This document shows positions 1-10,304 of a DNA stretch of 62,468 nucleotides, piece by piece. The stretch spans positions 73,253 through 135,720 of the forward strand of contig JAGHIT010000048.1 in assembly GCA_017887095.1 (NCBI GenBank). Direction: 5' to 3'. This DNA comes from Clostridia bacterium (lineage in GTDB: Bacteria > Bacillota > Clostridia > Christensenellales > Borkfalkiaceae). Position 1 is the first letter of the stretch; every line of letters starts with the position of its first letter. The translations under genes and the position numbers were made by a program. Below the pieces are notes generated by a model, which worked only from the letters and a program-made list of their open reading frames with translations, did not search any database and was not told where the DNA came from.

Positions 1-493
1 CACCTTCTTCAAAAGCTCCGAACACGAGCGCCGTACCCTCTTCACGGATATCGAGATAGACGGTATGCTGCGGGGCATGAACATCCACTTTCAGCGCAGG
101 GTTGGCATCTAAAAGCTTCCCGCCGATCGCCGCACTGATTTCAATCGAGGTCATCGGATAGCGCTTATCCGCACGGTGTGTCTCCACCTTAAAAGTCCCG
201 GCCTGCGGACAGACGATCCTTGCCGCAGCAAAGACGCTGTCAAGATCGCTGGGAACACGGTAGCCGATGGAATAGGAATGAACGCCGAACACACGGGAAA
301 TGCGGCTTAAGATTTCCTCAGCATCCAAATCATCAAATGCAGCGATAAGATAGCGCCCGCTCGTGCGGCGCAGTTCATGGCGAATGCCCTTGAGCGCCTT
401 TTCCAGATTGACGCAGAACACGCGCTCAAAATAACCGCGGTTCTTACCCTTTAAGTGAATTTCCGCATAGCGAACAATAATAACTTTTTCCAT
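1..493 (-). CDS. thiI: tRNA 4-thiouridine sulfurtransferase ThiI, N-terminal part (3' end outside window)
   Basis: Reverse-strand translation from ATG at 493: MEKVIIVRYAEIHLKGKNRGYFERVF...; typical ThiI/THUMP N-terminus, next to a cysteine desulfurase. Confidence 0.85.
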   Translation of the reverse strand, partial: MEKVIIVRYAEIHLKGKNRGYFERVFCVNLEKALKGIRHELRRTSGRYLIAAFDDLDAEEILSRISRVFGVHSYSIGYRVPSDLDSVFAAARIVCPQAGTFKVETHRADKRYPMTSIEISAAIGGKLLDANPALKVDVHAPQHTVYLDIREEGTALVFGAFEEG

Positions 494-494
494 C

Positions 495-1613
495 TCAGAG
501 TCCTCCGAATTGTCGTGCGGCCTCATTCATCGCTTCGGCTGCAATGCGTACATCTTCTTCCGTCGTACGGGGAGAAAAGCTTACCCGCAATATGCCGCTG
601 AGCACGTCGTCTTCGTAGCCGCACGCTTCCAGAACGCGGCTGTGGGGTTTTTTTGAATTGCAAGCGCTGCCCGTGCCGACCGCGACGTCCTTATCCCAAA
701 GCATACGCTGCAACGCCTCCCCCCGTTTCCCTCGCGCAGAAACCGTAAGAATGTACGGCGAACCGTCGGATGGAGAAATACGGGAAAAAAGCTTATGATC
801 AAGCTGTTGCCACATCAGTTCTTTCACGTCCGCAAGCCGCGAGCCGTCTTGGGCAAGAGTTGCGAACTTCTCCTCGGCGGCATACCGAAAGCAGGAAATG
901 CCGAACACATTCTCCGTGCCGCTTCGCATTCCGCCCTCCTGACCGCCCCCATACAGATACGGCGGAAGCGTCCCGCATGTCTTGCGACGAAAAAGAGCGC
1001 CCGTCCCCTTCAGCGCACCGATCTTATGCGCGCTGACGGTATAAAGATCGATCTCCTTTGTCAGTCGGACAGGAATCTTCCCGAACGCCTGTACACCGTC
1101 GCTGTGAAAGACAGTGCGTGGATTTTTTTGTTTAACAAGCTTTGCAATAGCGGCAATGTCGTTCACGGCGCCCGTCTCATTGGAGACATGTATGACGCTC
1201 ACAAGCGAGGTCTTATCGTCTACAAGGGATAAAAGCGCCACCACATCAACGCTTCCGTCCGCACGCAGCGGAGCAAAACGCGGCTCCACGCCGCGGTTTT
1301 TCAGTTCCTTACAGCTCTCATAGACCGCCGCATGCTCCCCCGCCGTCGTGACGACGTTCCCGCGCCTGCCCGCACCGAAGATCGCCTGATTATCCGCCTC
1401 CGTTCCACAGGAAGTAAAGATCAGATCATAAGACGACGAATCCGCAATACAGGACAGCAGGACGCGCCTTGCATCGGTAATCATACGATGCGCCTCAATC
1501 CCGCCATGATAGAGTGCGGACGGATTATAGAAACATTGGGTCAAGTAGTGTTCTGCGCGCGCAAGCGCCCCTTCAGAGGGGCGCGTTGTCGCTGCGTTAT
1601 CCAAATAAATCAT
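495..1613 (-). CDS. cysteine desulfurase (NifS/IscS family)
   Basis: MIYLDNAATTRPSEGAL..., PLP Lys motif SAHKIGALKG, GTGSACNSKK active-site Cys loop. Confidence 0.92.
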   Translation of the reverse strand: MIYLDNAATTRPSEGALARAEHYLTQCFYNPSALYHGGIEAHRMITDARRVLLSCIADSSSYDLIFTSCGTEADNQAIFGAGRRGNVVTTAGEHAAVYESCKELKNRGVEPRFAPLRADGSVDVVALLSLVDDKTSLVSVIHVSNETGAVNDIAAIAKLVKQKNPRTVFHSDGVQAFGKIPVRLTKEIDLYTVSAHKIGALKGTGALFRRKTCGTLPPYLYGGGQEGGMRSGTENVFGISCFRYAAEEKFATLAQDGSRLADVKELMWQQLDHKLFSRISPSDGSPYILTVSARGKRGEALQRMLWDKDVAVGTGSACNSKKPHSRVLEACGYEDDVLSGILRVSFSPRTTEEDVRIAAEAMNEAARQFGGL

Positions 1614-2209
1614 TGCGTTTCAAATTTACTTCTGCCCGCCGCCAACACAATGTATTCAAGCATCTGCTGACGGCATTCCATTACATATAACGTCTTTTCG
1701 ATAGAAGAAGAATAGAGAATGTAGATAAACATCTTCCCTTCTGCAGGCTCTCTGTTTGGCGTAAGATAAACCGCTTTTTTGTCTCTGACCCCCTCAAGCG
1801 TGCGCCGAAAAGAATCTCTTTCCACATACCCGATCTTCAGCATCTGCGATGCGGCAAGCGTTCGCTGATATTTTCTGCTTTTTCCGTTAAACACTTTGGT
1901 TATACGCACTTCGTCCGCAACAAACGTATAGTCATAACTGACATTTTTTTTCCGTTTGAAGTGTCGGAACAGAAAAAACATTCCAACCAATGCCAGAACA
2001 GGAGCTATAAACAAGACGATGTTGATGACAAGGTCCAACCCCTCATATACCGTGAACATACTCGGGATATATGTGAGTGAAAGAAAGACGATGATCCCCG
2101 CCAGTACAAGAGCTACGATACCTGCAATATGAAATGCCTGAGCGACTCTTGCTTCTGCCTGCGCATTAATCGGCGTGGCGCTCTCTTCATAAAACGTCGA
2201 ACGCACCAT
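1610..2209 (-). CDS. hypothetical membrane protein
   Basis: 199-aa ORF with two hydrophobic segments; 4-nt/1-nt overlaps with both neighbouring genes. Confidence 0.7.
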   Translation of the reverse strand: MVRSTFYEESATPINAQAEARVAQAFHIAGIVALVLAGIIVFLSLTYIPSMFTVYEGLDLVINIVLFIAPVLALVGMFFLFRHFKRKKNVSYDYTFVADEVRITKVFNGKSRKYQRTLAASQMLKIGYVERDSFRRTLEGVRDKKAVYLTPNREPAEGKMFIYILYSSSIEKTLYVMECRQQMLEYIVLAAGRSKFETQ

Positions 2210-5200
2210 CAGAATTCTACCGTGCCTTCGTAAACTTTTTCCACATTACCCGACAGGATGACATGTCCGTCTTCCGAGCGATAGTGTGCAACAAGATCAC
2301 CGCCCTTTACCTTGACGGTAATATCGGTATCCATCTTGCACAGCCCGTTAAGGACACATGCGACTGCCGCGGCGGCTGCGCCCGTTCCGCACGCCCACGT
2401 CTCGCCGTTACCGCGCTCCCAGACACGCATCTTGATCGTACTCTCGTTGACGACGCGAATAAATTCCACATTGGTCTTAGCAGGAAAATACTCGCTGTTT
2501 TCAATCCTGGGTCCGAGCGTCTCCACGGGAACGTCATCCACCTTGTCGCAGAAGATGATGCAGTGCGGGTTGCCCATGTTGACGAGCGTCACATGATAGA
2601 TCGTCCCGTCGATCTCCATAGGCTGACCGACGACCTTCTCCCCTTTCCATACGGAAGGGATCTTCTCGCCGTCCAGCACCGCCTCCCCGAGGTCCGCGCT
2701 TGCCGACGTCACGATGCCGCCGAAAGAATACACTTTCACTTCTCTGACACCGCTCAAGGTCTCGATCGTCATCGTCTCCTTCCGGACAATGCCCTTTTCA
2801 TAGAGATATTTCGCAACACAGCGGATAGAATTGCCCGCCATCTGTCCCTCGCTGCCGTCCTGATTGAAGATCCGCATTTTGGCGTCGGCAATTTCCGAGC
2901 GCTCAATGAGCACGATACCGTCACCGCCGATACCGTAGTGCCGGTCGACAAAGTTGACTGCAAGCGATTCGGGACAGGTAATTTTGCCGTCCAAATCCTC
3001 AAAGTAGATATAGTCATTGCCGCAGGACTGCATCTTGACGAAGGAGATCTCCGTCTTTTTGGTGCGCAGATTGTTGATATCCACCAACTCGGTGTTGTAT
3101 TCGGTGAACTTGCTCGCAATAATATCGCACAGCGCATTCGCCGTATCCAGGGACGTGAGCACCGTGATACCCAGGAGGATCGCATGATGATGCAGTTCAA
3201 TATAATCGTTGATGGAGTCAACGTCCGTCTTGCCCGTGTAAATGATATAGTCGATCTTGCCGTCATCCATGAGCTTTGAAACCTGTTTGGTCGCCTTGAG
3301 CCGATCGACGATGGTTACGTCGATGCCCAGATCGGAGATGACCTTCGCCGTGCCCGCCGTGGCATAGAGGTTACAGCCGAGGTCGGCGAACTTTTTGGCA
3401 ATGGAGACGATCTCAAATTTATCCTGATCATTGACGGTAAAGTACACGCCGACGGGCTTCTGCGCGGTGGGATGACACATCTTGAAGCCCGCGGAGACAA
3501 GTCCTTTGAAGAGCGCCTCTTCAATGGTCTTGCCGATTCCCAGAACCTCGCCCGTCGACTTCATCTCGGGACCCAACTGGCTGTTGACGTCGTTGAGTTT
3601 TTCAAAGCTGAAAACGGGAACTTTGACCGCGACATAGGGCGAATTTGGATACAGCCCCGTGCCGTAACCGAGCTTTTTCAGCTTTGCGCCCACCATGATC
3701 TTGGTCGCAAGTTCGACCATGGGCACTCCCGTCACCTTGGAGATATAGGGAATGGTGCGCGATGCACGCGGATTAACTTCGATAACGTACAGCTGATTCT
3801 GATAGATGAGGTACTGGATATTGATGAGCCCCTTGGTCTTTAAGGAGAGCGCAAGTTTGGTGGAAATATCCACGATTTTTTCCAGCATCGCATCGCTCAG
3901 ATGATAAGGCGGATATACGGCGATGGAGTCGCCCGAATGCACGCCCGCACGCTCAATATGCTGCATGATGCCGGGAATGAGCACATCCACGCCGTCTGAG
4001 ATCGCGTCCACTTCCAGCTCGCTTCCCATGAGGTATTTGTCGCACAGCACAGGATTTTCGATGTGCTGGGCGAGGATGACGTCCATATACCGCGAAATAT
4101 CGTTTTCGGTAAAGGCGATCGTCATATTCTGACCGCCGATAACATAGGATGGACGCAGCAGAACAGGATATCCCAGCGTCTCTGCGGCACGGATCGCCTC
4201 TTCCTTCGTCATGACCGTAAGTCCCTTCGGGCGGGCAATGTGGAAGCGCTCCAAAAGCTCGTCAAAACGTTCTCTGTCCTCCGCCATGTCGACGGAATCC
4301 GCGCTCGTACCGAGGATGCGCACCCCCTTCTTGGCGAGGTATCCGCACAGCTTGATCGCCGTCTGTCCGCCGAACGTGATGACGACACCGTACGGCTTCT
4401 CCACGTCGATGACGTTCTGAACATCCTCAGGGGTCAGAGATTCAAAGTACAGTCTGTCCGCCGTATCAAAGTCGGTAGAGACCGTCTCGGGGTTATTGTT
4501 GATGATGATGACTTCGTATCCAAGTTCTTTGAGCGTCCAGACGCAGTGAACGGAGGAATAATCGAACTCAATGCCCTGTCCGATGCGGATAGGTCCCGAT
4601 CCGATGACGATGACCCTCTTTTTTGTGCTGTTTTTAACAAAAGGAAGCGCCTCGTCGTGATCGAGCTCGTCATATGTCGAATAAAAGTAAGGCGTCTTTG
4701 CCGAGAACTCTGCCGCGCAGGTATCGACCATCTTAAACACGGCGCGTCTGTGCGCAGGCAGTTTTTCACCCGAGAACCGCTCGAGCGCCTTGTCCGTATA
4801 GCCGATGCGCTTGCCCTCAAGATACTGGGCACGAGTCATTTTCTTACCCGTGATCTCCGCCTCGTAATCGGCAAGGTTTTTCAGCTTGGCAAGAAACCAT
4901 TCGTCAATTTTCGTAATCGAATAAACTTCATCGATCGCGATGCCCTTCTTGAGCGACTGGTAGACGGCAAATAAGCGCTCGTCTGTCATTTTATGCAGTT
5001 CTTCACGGAGCTGTTCGATGCTCATCGGTTCAAACTTGGGATGATTGAGCGTGTCAAGAGAGATCTCCGCGCCGCGCACCGCTTTCATGATCGCCTGCTC
5101 AAAGGAGGTACCGATCGCCATGACCTCACCCGTCGCCTTCATACGCGAACCGAGCGTTCTTCCCGCATACAAAAACTTATCGAAGGGCCATTTGGGAAGC

Positions 5201-6267
5201 TTCACGACAACGTAATCGATCGCAGGCTCAAAACATGCATACGTTTTGCCCGTAACGTCATTCCTGATCTCGTCCAGTGTGTAGCCGAGCGCAATCTTGG
5301 TTGCCACTTTTGCGATGGGATATCCTGTCGCCTTACTTGCAAGTGCCGAGGAACGCGATACACGAGGATTGACCTCGATGACGGCATACTCAAAGCTGTC
5401 CGGATGAAGCGCAAACTGACAGTTGCATCCTCCTTCGATGCCGAGTTCGGTGATGATATTGAGGGATGCCGTACGCAGCATCTGATATTCTTTATCGGAA
5501 AGCGTGACGGCTGGCGCGATGACAATGGAGTCACCCGTATGAATGCCGACCGGATCAAAATTTTCCATCGAGCAGACAGTAATGACGTTGCCGGCGCTGT
5601 CACGCAGCACCTCAAACTCGATCTCTTTCCAGCCGCCGATGTACTTTTCGATGAGCACCTGCGTAATGGGAGAAAGCATGAGTCCGTTGTGGGAAATGAG
5701 GCGAAGCTCTTCTTCATCGTATGCGACGCCGCCGCCCGCGCCGCCCAGCGTGAATGCGGGACGCACGATAACGGGATACCCCAGCTTTTCCGCGATCGAA
5801 ACACATTCGTCTACCGTATAAGCAATATCCGAAGGCACGACGGGCTGCCCGATCTTTTCCATTGTTTCTTTGAACAGCTCGCGGTCTTCCGCCCTGTCGA
5901 TCGCATCCAGCTTAGTCCCGATGAGTTTGACGCCCCATTCATCCAGGAAACCCTCTTTAGCAAGTTTGCATCCCATGGTAAGTCCCGTCTGTCCCCCGAG
6001 CGAGGCAAGCAAAGAATCCGGGCGTTCCTTGATAATAATACGCTTGAGGGAATCGAGCGTCAGCGGCTCCAGATAGATCTCGTCGGCGAGCATCTTGTCC
6101 GTCATAATGGTCGCGGGATTGGAATTGCACAGGACGACGTTGACACCCGCATCCTTTAAAACGCGGCAAGCCTGCGCGCCTGCATAGTCAAACTCCGCCG
6201 CCTGACCGATAACGATGGGACCAGATCCGATGACGAGCACCTTTTTGATATCACTTCTCTTCGGCAT
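2209..6267 (-). CDS. carB-dapF: carbamoyl-phosphate synthase large subunit fused to diaminopimelate epimerase (CarB-DapF)
   Basis: One 1352-aa ORF: N-terminal ~1070 aa full CarB (two ATP-grasp halves plus MGS domain), C-terminal ~280 aa full DapF (KMQSCGNDYIYFED, GNSIRCVAKYL, ETWACGTGAAAAAV). Confidence 0.95.
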   Translation of the reverse strand: MPKRSDIKKVLVIGSGPIVIGQAAEFDYAGAQACRVLKDAGVNVVLCNSNPATIMTDKMLADEIYLEPLTLDSLKRIIIKERPDSLLASLGGQTGLTMGCKLAKEGFLDEWGVKLIGTKLDAIDRAEDRELFKETMEKIGQPVVPSDIAYTVDECVSIAEKLGYPVIVRPAFTLGGAGGGVAYDEEELRLISHNGLMLSPITQVLIEKYIGGWKEIEFEVLRDSAGNVITVCSMENFDPVGIHTGDSIVIAPAVTLSDKEYQMLRTASLNIITELGIEGGCNCQFALHPDSFEYAVIEVNPRVSRSSALASKATGYPIAKVATKIALGYTLDEIRNDVTGKTYACFEPAIDYVVVKLPKWPFDKFLYAGRTLGSRMKATGEVMAIGTSFEQAIMKAVRGAEISLDTLNHPKFEPMSIEQLREELHKMTDERLFAVYQSLKKGIAIDEVYSITKIDEWFLAKLKNLADYEAEITGKKMTRAQYLEGKRIGYTDKALERFSGEKLPAHRRAVFKMVDTCAAEFSAKTPYFYSTYDELDHDEALPFVKNSTKKRVIVIGSGPIRIGQGIEFDYSSVHCVWTLKELGYEVIIINNNPETVSTDFDTADRLYFESLTPEDVQNVIDVEKPYGVVITFGGQTAIKLCGYLAKKGVRILGTSADSVDMAEDRERFDELLERFHIARPKGLTVMTKEEAIRAAETLGYPVLLRPSYVIGGQNMTIAFTENDISRYMDVILAQHIENPVLCDKYLMGSELEVDAISDGVDVLIPGIMQHIERAGVHSGDSIAVYPPYHLSDAMLEKIVDISTKLALSLKTKGLINIQYLIYQNQLYVIEVNPRASRTIPYISKVTGVPMVELATKIMVGAKLKKLGYGTGLYPNSPYVAVKVPVFSFEKLNDVNSQLGPEMKSTGEVLGIGKTIEEALFKGLVSAGFKMCHPTAQKPVGVYFTVNDQDKFEIVSIAKKFADLGCNLYATAGTAKVISDLGIDVTIVDRLKATKQVSKLMDDGKIDYIIYTGKTDVDSINDYIELHHHAILLGITVLTSLDTANALCDIIASKFTEYNTELVDINNLRTKKTEISFVKMQSCGNDYIYFEDLDGKITCPESLAVNFVDRHYGIGGDGIVLIERSEIADAKMRIFNQDGSEGQMAGNSIRCVAKYLYEKGIVRKETMTIETLSGVREVKVYSFGGIVTSASADLGEAVLDGEKIPSVWKGEKVVGQPMEIDGTIYHVTLVNMGNPHCIIFCDKVDDVPVETLGPRIENSEYFPAKTNVEFIRVVNESTIKMRVWERGNGETWACGTGAAAAAVACVLNGLCKMDTDITVKVKGGDLVAHYRSEDGHVILSGNVEKVYEGTVEF

Positions 6268-7330
6268 ATCCTTTCTCCTTTCTCATGTTGGCAATAAAGC
6301 GATCGAACAGGTAATTGGCGTCATGCGGACCGCCGCAGGCTTCAGGATGAAACTGCACCGTCGTCGCATTGACGGCAGGATAGTCCACGCCCTCGCAAGT
6401 ACCGTCGTTGGCGTTGATAAAACTGAGCGTACCGTTTTTAACGGACTCGCTTACGACCTCGTATCCGTGGTTTTGCGAGGTGATAAACACTTTCCCTGTC
6501 GAGAGATCCTTGACCGGTTGGTTGGCGCCACGGTGGCCGTACTTCATCTTGCGCGTCTGTCCGCCCATCGCGAGCGCGAAAAGCTGGTGTCCGAGGCAGA
6601 TGCCGAAAATGGGCTTTTTACCGATAAACTTTCTGACATTCTCGACGATCTCCACATTTTCGGCAGGGTCGCCCGGCCCGTTTGTAAGCATAATGCCGTC
6701 CGGAGCATAGGAAAGCGCCTGCTCTGCCGTCGTCTCCGCAGGCACCTCGATGACATGGCATCCGCGCTTGACGAGTTCACGCACGATATTACCCTTCGCA
6801 CCGAAATCATATACGACAACCCTGAGGTCTTTTTCTTCGCCCCGTTCACGAACCTCATGCGAGGAAACGGATTTCACGGCATCGCGGACACGATACTTTT
6901 TCAATTCCGCAAGATCGGCGAGCGGTTTATAGGTAATGGCTGCGTTCATGACACCCGCTTCGCGCACGATTCGCGTCAATTCCCGGGTATCAACACCGTA
7001 CAGGGCGGGAATATTCTGCTCCTTTAAGAACTGTTCAAGCGTCAGCTCACAGCGAAAGTTCGATGGCGTATCACATTTCTCACGCACGACATATGCCGTA
7101 AGCCAGCATTTCCTGCTCTCCATATCGGCGGGAATGACACCGTAATTACCGATGAGAGGAAAGGTCTGCGTGACGATCTGCCCGTAATAACTCGGGTCTG
7201 TAAGCGTCTCGATATAGCCCGTCATACCGGTGGTAAAGACAAGCTCGCCCACGACCTCCCTGTCTGCGCCGAAGGAATACCCTTCAAACACTTTGCCGTT
7301 TTCCAGCGTGAGATAGACTTTCTTATTCAT
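6251..7330 (-). CDS. carA: carbamoyl-phosphate synthase small subunit
   Basis: Starts MNKKVYLTLENGKVFEGYSFG; class I amidotransferase motif FGICLGHQLFALAMGG; ORF-track N-terminus upstream of 7330 is spurious. Confidence 0.95.
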   Translation of the reverse strand: MNKKVYLTLENGKVFEGYSFGADREVVGELVFTTGMTGYIETLTDPSYYGQIVTQTFPLIGNYGVIPADMESRKCWLTAYVVREKCDTPSNFRCELTLEQFLKEQNIPALYGVDTRELTRIVREAGVMNAAITYKPLADLAELKKYRVRDAVKSVSSHEVRERGEEKDLRVVVYDFGAKGNIVRELVKRGCHVIEVPAETTAEQALSYAPDGIMLTNGPGDPAENVEIVENVRKFIGKKPIFGICLGHQLFALAMGGQTRKMKYGHRGANQPVKDLSTGKVFITSQNHGYEVVSESVKNGTLSFINANDGTCEGVDYPAVNATTVQFHPEACGGPHDANYLFDRFIANMRKEKGYAEEK

Positions 7331-7346
7331 ATGTTCTCCTTCCGCT

Positions 7347-8249
7347 TTATTGCATGACTTTACACAGCACTGCCTTCTGCGCGTGCAGTCTGTTTTCCGC
7401 TTCTTCAAAGATCTCATCCGCATGTGCCTCAAAGACCTCCGCCGTGATCTCCTCGCCGCGGTGTGCGGGCAGACAATGCAGCACCATCGCATCGGAATGC
7501 GCCGCCGCCATCACCGCTTCGTTGACCTGATAGCCAGCAAACGCCTTCTCGCGCTTTGCCTTCTCCTCTTCCTGCCCCATGGAGGCCCAGACATCGGTAT
7601 AGATTACGTCTGCGTCTTCCGCCGCCTTCAGAACATCCGTCGTCATTGTAAACGAGCCGTTTTCTTTCGCCCACGACATAAGCTGTGCATCCGGCTCGTA
7701 CCCTTCGGGGCAAGCAATCGAAAAGGCCATACCCGTCTTAACAGCGCCCACCATCAGGGAATTCGCCATATTATTCCCGTCGCCGATAAAGCACATCTTC
7801 AGTCCCTTGAAAGCCCCCTTCTTTTCACGGATGGTCATAAGGTCGGCGAGCACCTGGCAGGGATGGCAGTAATCCGTCAGCCCGTTAATGACGGGAATGG
7901 AGCCGTATTTCGCAAGATCCTCCACTTCCTGCTGGGCAAAGGTGCGGATCATGATGCAATCGAGATAGCGCGAAAGAACACGCGCCGTGTCCTGCACAGG
8001 CTCGCCGCGTCCGATCTGCAGGTCGCGGTTGGACAAAAACAGCGCATTCCCACCCAATTCGTACATGCCCACCTCAAAGGAGACGCGGGTGCGCGTGGAG
8101 GACTTCTGAAAGATCATGCCCAGTTTTTTCCCCTTAAGATAGTCCTTAAAGACGCCGTGTTTACGCTCATACTTGAGCTGATCGGCAAGGTTGAGGACGG
8201 AGAGAATCTCCTCCCGCGAAAGGTCCGCAAGTTTGAGTAAATGTTTCAT
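7347..8249 (-). CDS. argF: ornithine carbamoyltransferase
   Basis: FQKSSTRTRVSFEVGMYELGG, HCLPAHRGEEIT motifs. Confidence 0.95.
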   Translation of the reverse strand: MKHLLKLADLSREEILSVLNLADQLKYERKHGVFKDYLKGKKLGMIFQKSSTRTRVSFEVGMYELGGNALFLSNRDLQIGRGEPVQDTARVLSRYLDCIMIRTFAQQEVEDLAKYGSIPVINGLTDYCHPCQVLADLMTIREKKGAFKGLKMCFIGDGNNMANSLMVGAVKTGMAFSIACPEGYEPDAQLMSWAKENGSFTMTTDVLKAAEDADVIYTDVWASMGQEEEKAKREKAFAGYQVNEAVMAAAHSDAMVLHCLPAHRGEEITAEVFEAHADEIFEEAENRLHAQKAVLCKVMQ

Positions 8250-9409
8250 TGAAGCACTCCTTTAAGGATGGACAATCCCTCATCCATCTCCGTTTTCGTA
8301 ATTGTGAGCGGCGGAACAAGGCGTACCCGCTCGTGTGCGGTGAGAACGAGAAGTCCCTTTTCCAGGCACTTGGCAGCCACCTCTTTGGAAGGCTTTGCGA
8401 CCGTCAGCCCGATCATCAGACCAAGCCCGGTCACCTCCTTCACGCCGTCAAAATCTTTGAGTTTGGCGCGCATATAGGCGGCCTTGCCCTGTACTTCGAG
8501 CAAGAACTCCTTGGTGAGCCGACCGATGACGTTGCACGCCGCGGCACACGAGACGGGATTACCTCCGAACGTCGAACCGTGATCGCCCGCCAAAAGCACA
8601 TCTTCCGTCTTTTCAAAGAAGAGGCATGCGCCGATGGGAAGCCCGCCCGCAAGCCCCTTTGCCGTCGTGACGATGTCCGGCGTGATGCCGTACTGCTCGT
8701 AGGCGTACAGCGTACCGCATCTGCCGTTGCCGCTCTGCACTTCGTCGCAAATGAGCAGAACGTCGTTCTGCCTGCACCAGCTCTCCAGCGCCGAAACAAA
8801 CGCCTTGGGCAGCGCGTTGACGCCGCTTTCGCCCTGCACACATTCGATGATCACGGCACAGGCGTCCGTGCCCGCTGCTTTCCTGATTTCCGCCATGTCA
8901 GGCGCGGCGTAGGCAACGCCCGGCACGAACGGATCGAAGTACTTATGAAATTCGTCCTGCCCCGTCGCAGTGAGCGTAAAAAGCGTCCTGCCGTGAAAAC
9001 TCCCTTTTAGGGAAACGATTTTATTCCTTCCCGCACCGTATTTCATAAAGGAATACTTTCGCGCCGCCTTCAGAGCACACTCGTTTGCTTCCGCGCCCGA
9101 ATTGGAGAAGAATATGCGCTTTGCGCCCGTCCGTTCGCACAGCATCTGCGCGAGGCGGGACTGCGGCTCTGCGTAGTAGTAGTTGCTGACGTGCTGGATC
9201 TTTCCAAGCTGCTCGATGACCGCCTGCTTCCACGCTTCGTCGTTTGCGCCGAAAATATTGACCGCAATCCCAGAGCCGAAATCGATATACTGCTTCCCGT
9301 TATTGTCCACAAGCGTGGCGTTCTTGCCGCCGACAAGCGCAACGGGATAGCGCGCGTATGTCTTGGCGAGGTATTCCCCGTCAAGCGCCTTTATCTCATT
9401 GAAGTCCAT
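8246..9409 (-). CDS. argD: acetylornithine aminotransferase
   Basis: Class III aminotransferase; ICDEVQSGNGRCGTLYAYE and TTAKGLAGGLPIGA. Confidence 0.93.
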   Translation of the reverse strand: MDFNEIKALDGEYLAKTYARYPVALVGGKNATLVDNNGKQYIDFGSGIAVNIFGANDEAWKQAVIEQLGKIQHVSNYYYAEPQSRLAQMLCERTGAKRIFFSNSGAEANECALKAARKYSFMKYGAGRNKIVSLKGSFHGRTLFTLTATGQDEFHKYFDPFVPGVAYAAPDMAEIRKAAGTDACAVIIECVQGESGVNALPKAFVSALESWCRQNDVLLICDEVQSGNGRCGTLYAYEQYGITPDIVTTAKGLAGGLPIGACLFFEKTEDVLLAGDHGSTFGGNPVSCAAACNVIGRLTKEFLLEVQGKAAYMRAKLKDFDGVKEVTGLGLMIGLTVAKPSKEVAAKCLEKGLLVLTAHERVRLVPPLTITKTEMDEGLSILKGVLQ

Positions 9410-9446
9410 GTTCTCTCCTTATATATCGCAAAAAGGGCGACTGCGA

Positions 9447-10304
9447 TCAGTCACCTTTTACGAACATCGTACCCTGCCCCTCGTTGGAGAGAAGCTCGAG
9501 CAATATGGAATGTTTGACTCTGCCGTCCGTGATGAAAACGCGGTTCACGCCGTTGCGGATGGCGTCTCGGCAGCAATGGATCTTGGGAATCATGCCACCG
9601 GAAATGACACCTTCCTTCACAAGCGACGGAATATCCGAGACATACACCTTTTTAATGAGGCTGCTTTCATCGTCCTTCTGACTCAGAAGCCCGCGCACAT
9701 CCGTCATAAGAATGAGGCTCTCCGCCTTCAGCGCGCCCGCAATGGCAGAAGCCGCCGTATCGGCGTTGACGTTGTAAATATTGCCTGCGTCGTCAAATCC
9801 GACGGAGGAAATAACGGGAAGATATCCGGATTCCAGGCAACTCAGAATAATATGGGTATCGACCTTATCGATCTTGCCGACAAAGCCGAGCGCCTCGCTT
9901 TCCTTGCTGCAAAGAAGCATCCTGCCGTCGATGCCGGAAAGCCCGACTGCCCGCGCGCCCAGTGCGCCGAGCATATGAACAAGTCCTTTATTGACTTTTC
10001 CCGCAAGTACCATGCGCACGACTTCCGCCGTCTCTTCATCGGTATAACGGAGACCGCCCACAAAACGGGATTCGATTCCCATGCGCTTTAGGGTCTGGGA
10101 GATCTCCGGACCGCCGCCGTGTACCAGAACAACTTTGATGCCGACGAACTGCAAAAGGGTCATGTCACGCATGACCAGCTTTTTTAGCGTCTCGTCCGTC
10201 ATGGCGTTGCCGCCGTATTTGACAACGAGGATCTTATTCTGATACTTCTCGATGTAGGGCATCGCCTCAAGAAGGATCTCTGCCTGTGCTTCCTTTTGCG
10301 TCAC
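9447..10304 (-). CDS. argB: acetylglutamate kinase
   Basis: KILVVKYGGNAMTDE, VLVHGGGPEISQTLKRMG, NVNADTAASAIAGAL. Confidence 0.95.
   Translation of the reverse strand: MTQKEAQAEILLEAMPYIEKYQNKILVVKYGGNAMTDETLKKLVMRDMTLLQFVGIKVVLVHGGGPEISQTLKRMGIESRFVGGLRYTDEETAEVVRMVLAGKVNKGLVHMLGALGARAVGLSGIDGRMLLCSKESEALGFVGKIDKVDTHIILSCLESGYLPVISSVGFDDAGNIYNVNADTAASAIAGALKAESLILMTDVRGLLSQKDDESSLIKKVYVSDIPSLVKEGVISGGMIPKIHCCRDAIRNGVNRVFITDGRVKHSILLELLSNEGQGTMFVKGD

Noticed and set aside
2263-6159. Several long plus-strand ORFs opposite carB-dapF (338, 303 and 388 aa)
   Set aside because: Antisense shadows of a conserved gene; no start signals or recognisable domains.
7331-7492. N-terminal extension of the carA ORF
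   Set aside because: Overlaps argF out of frame and is Arg-rich; the true CarA start MNKKVYLTLENG is at 7330.
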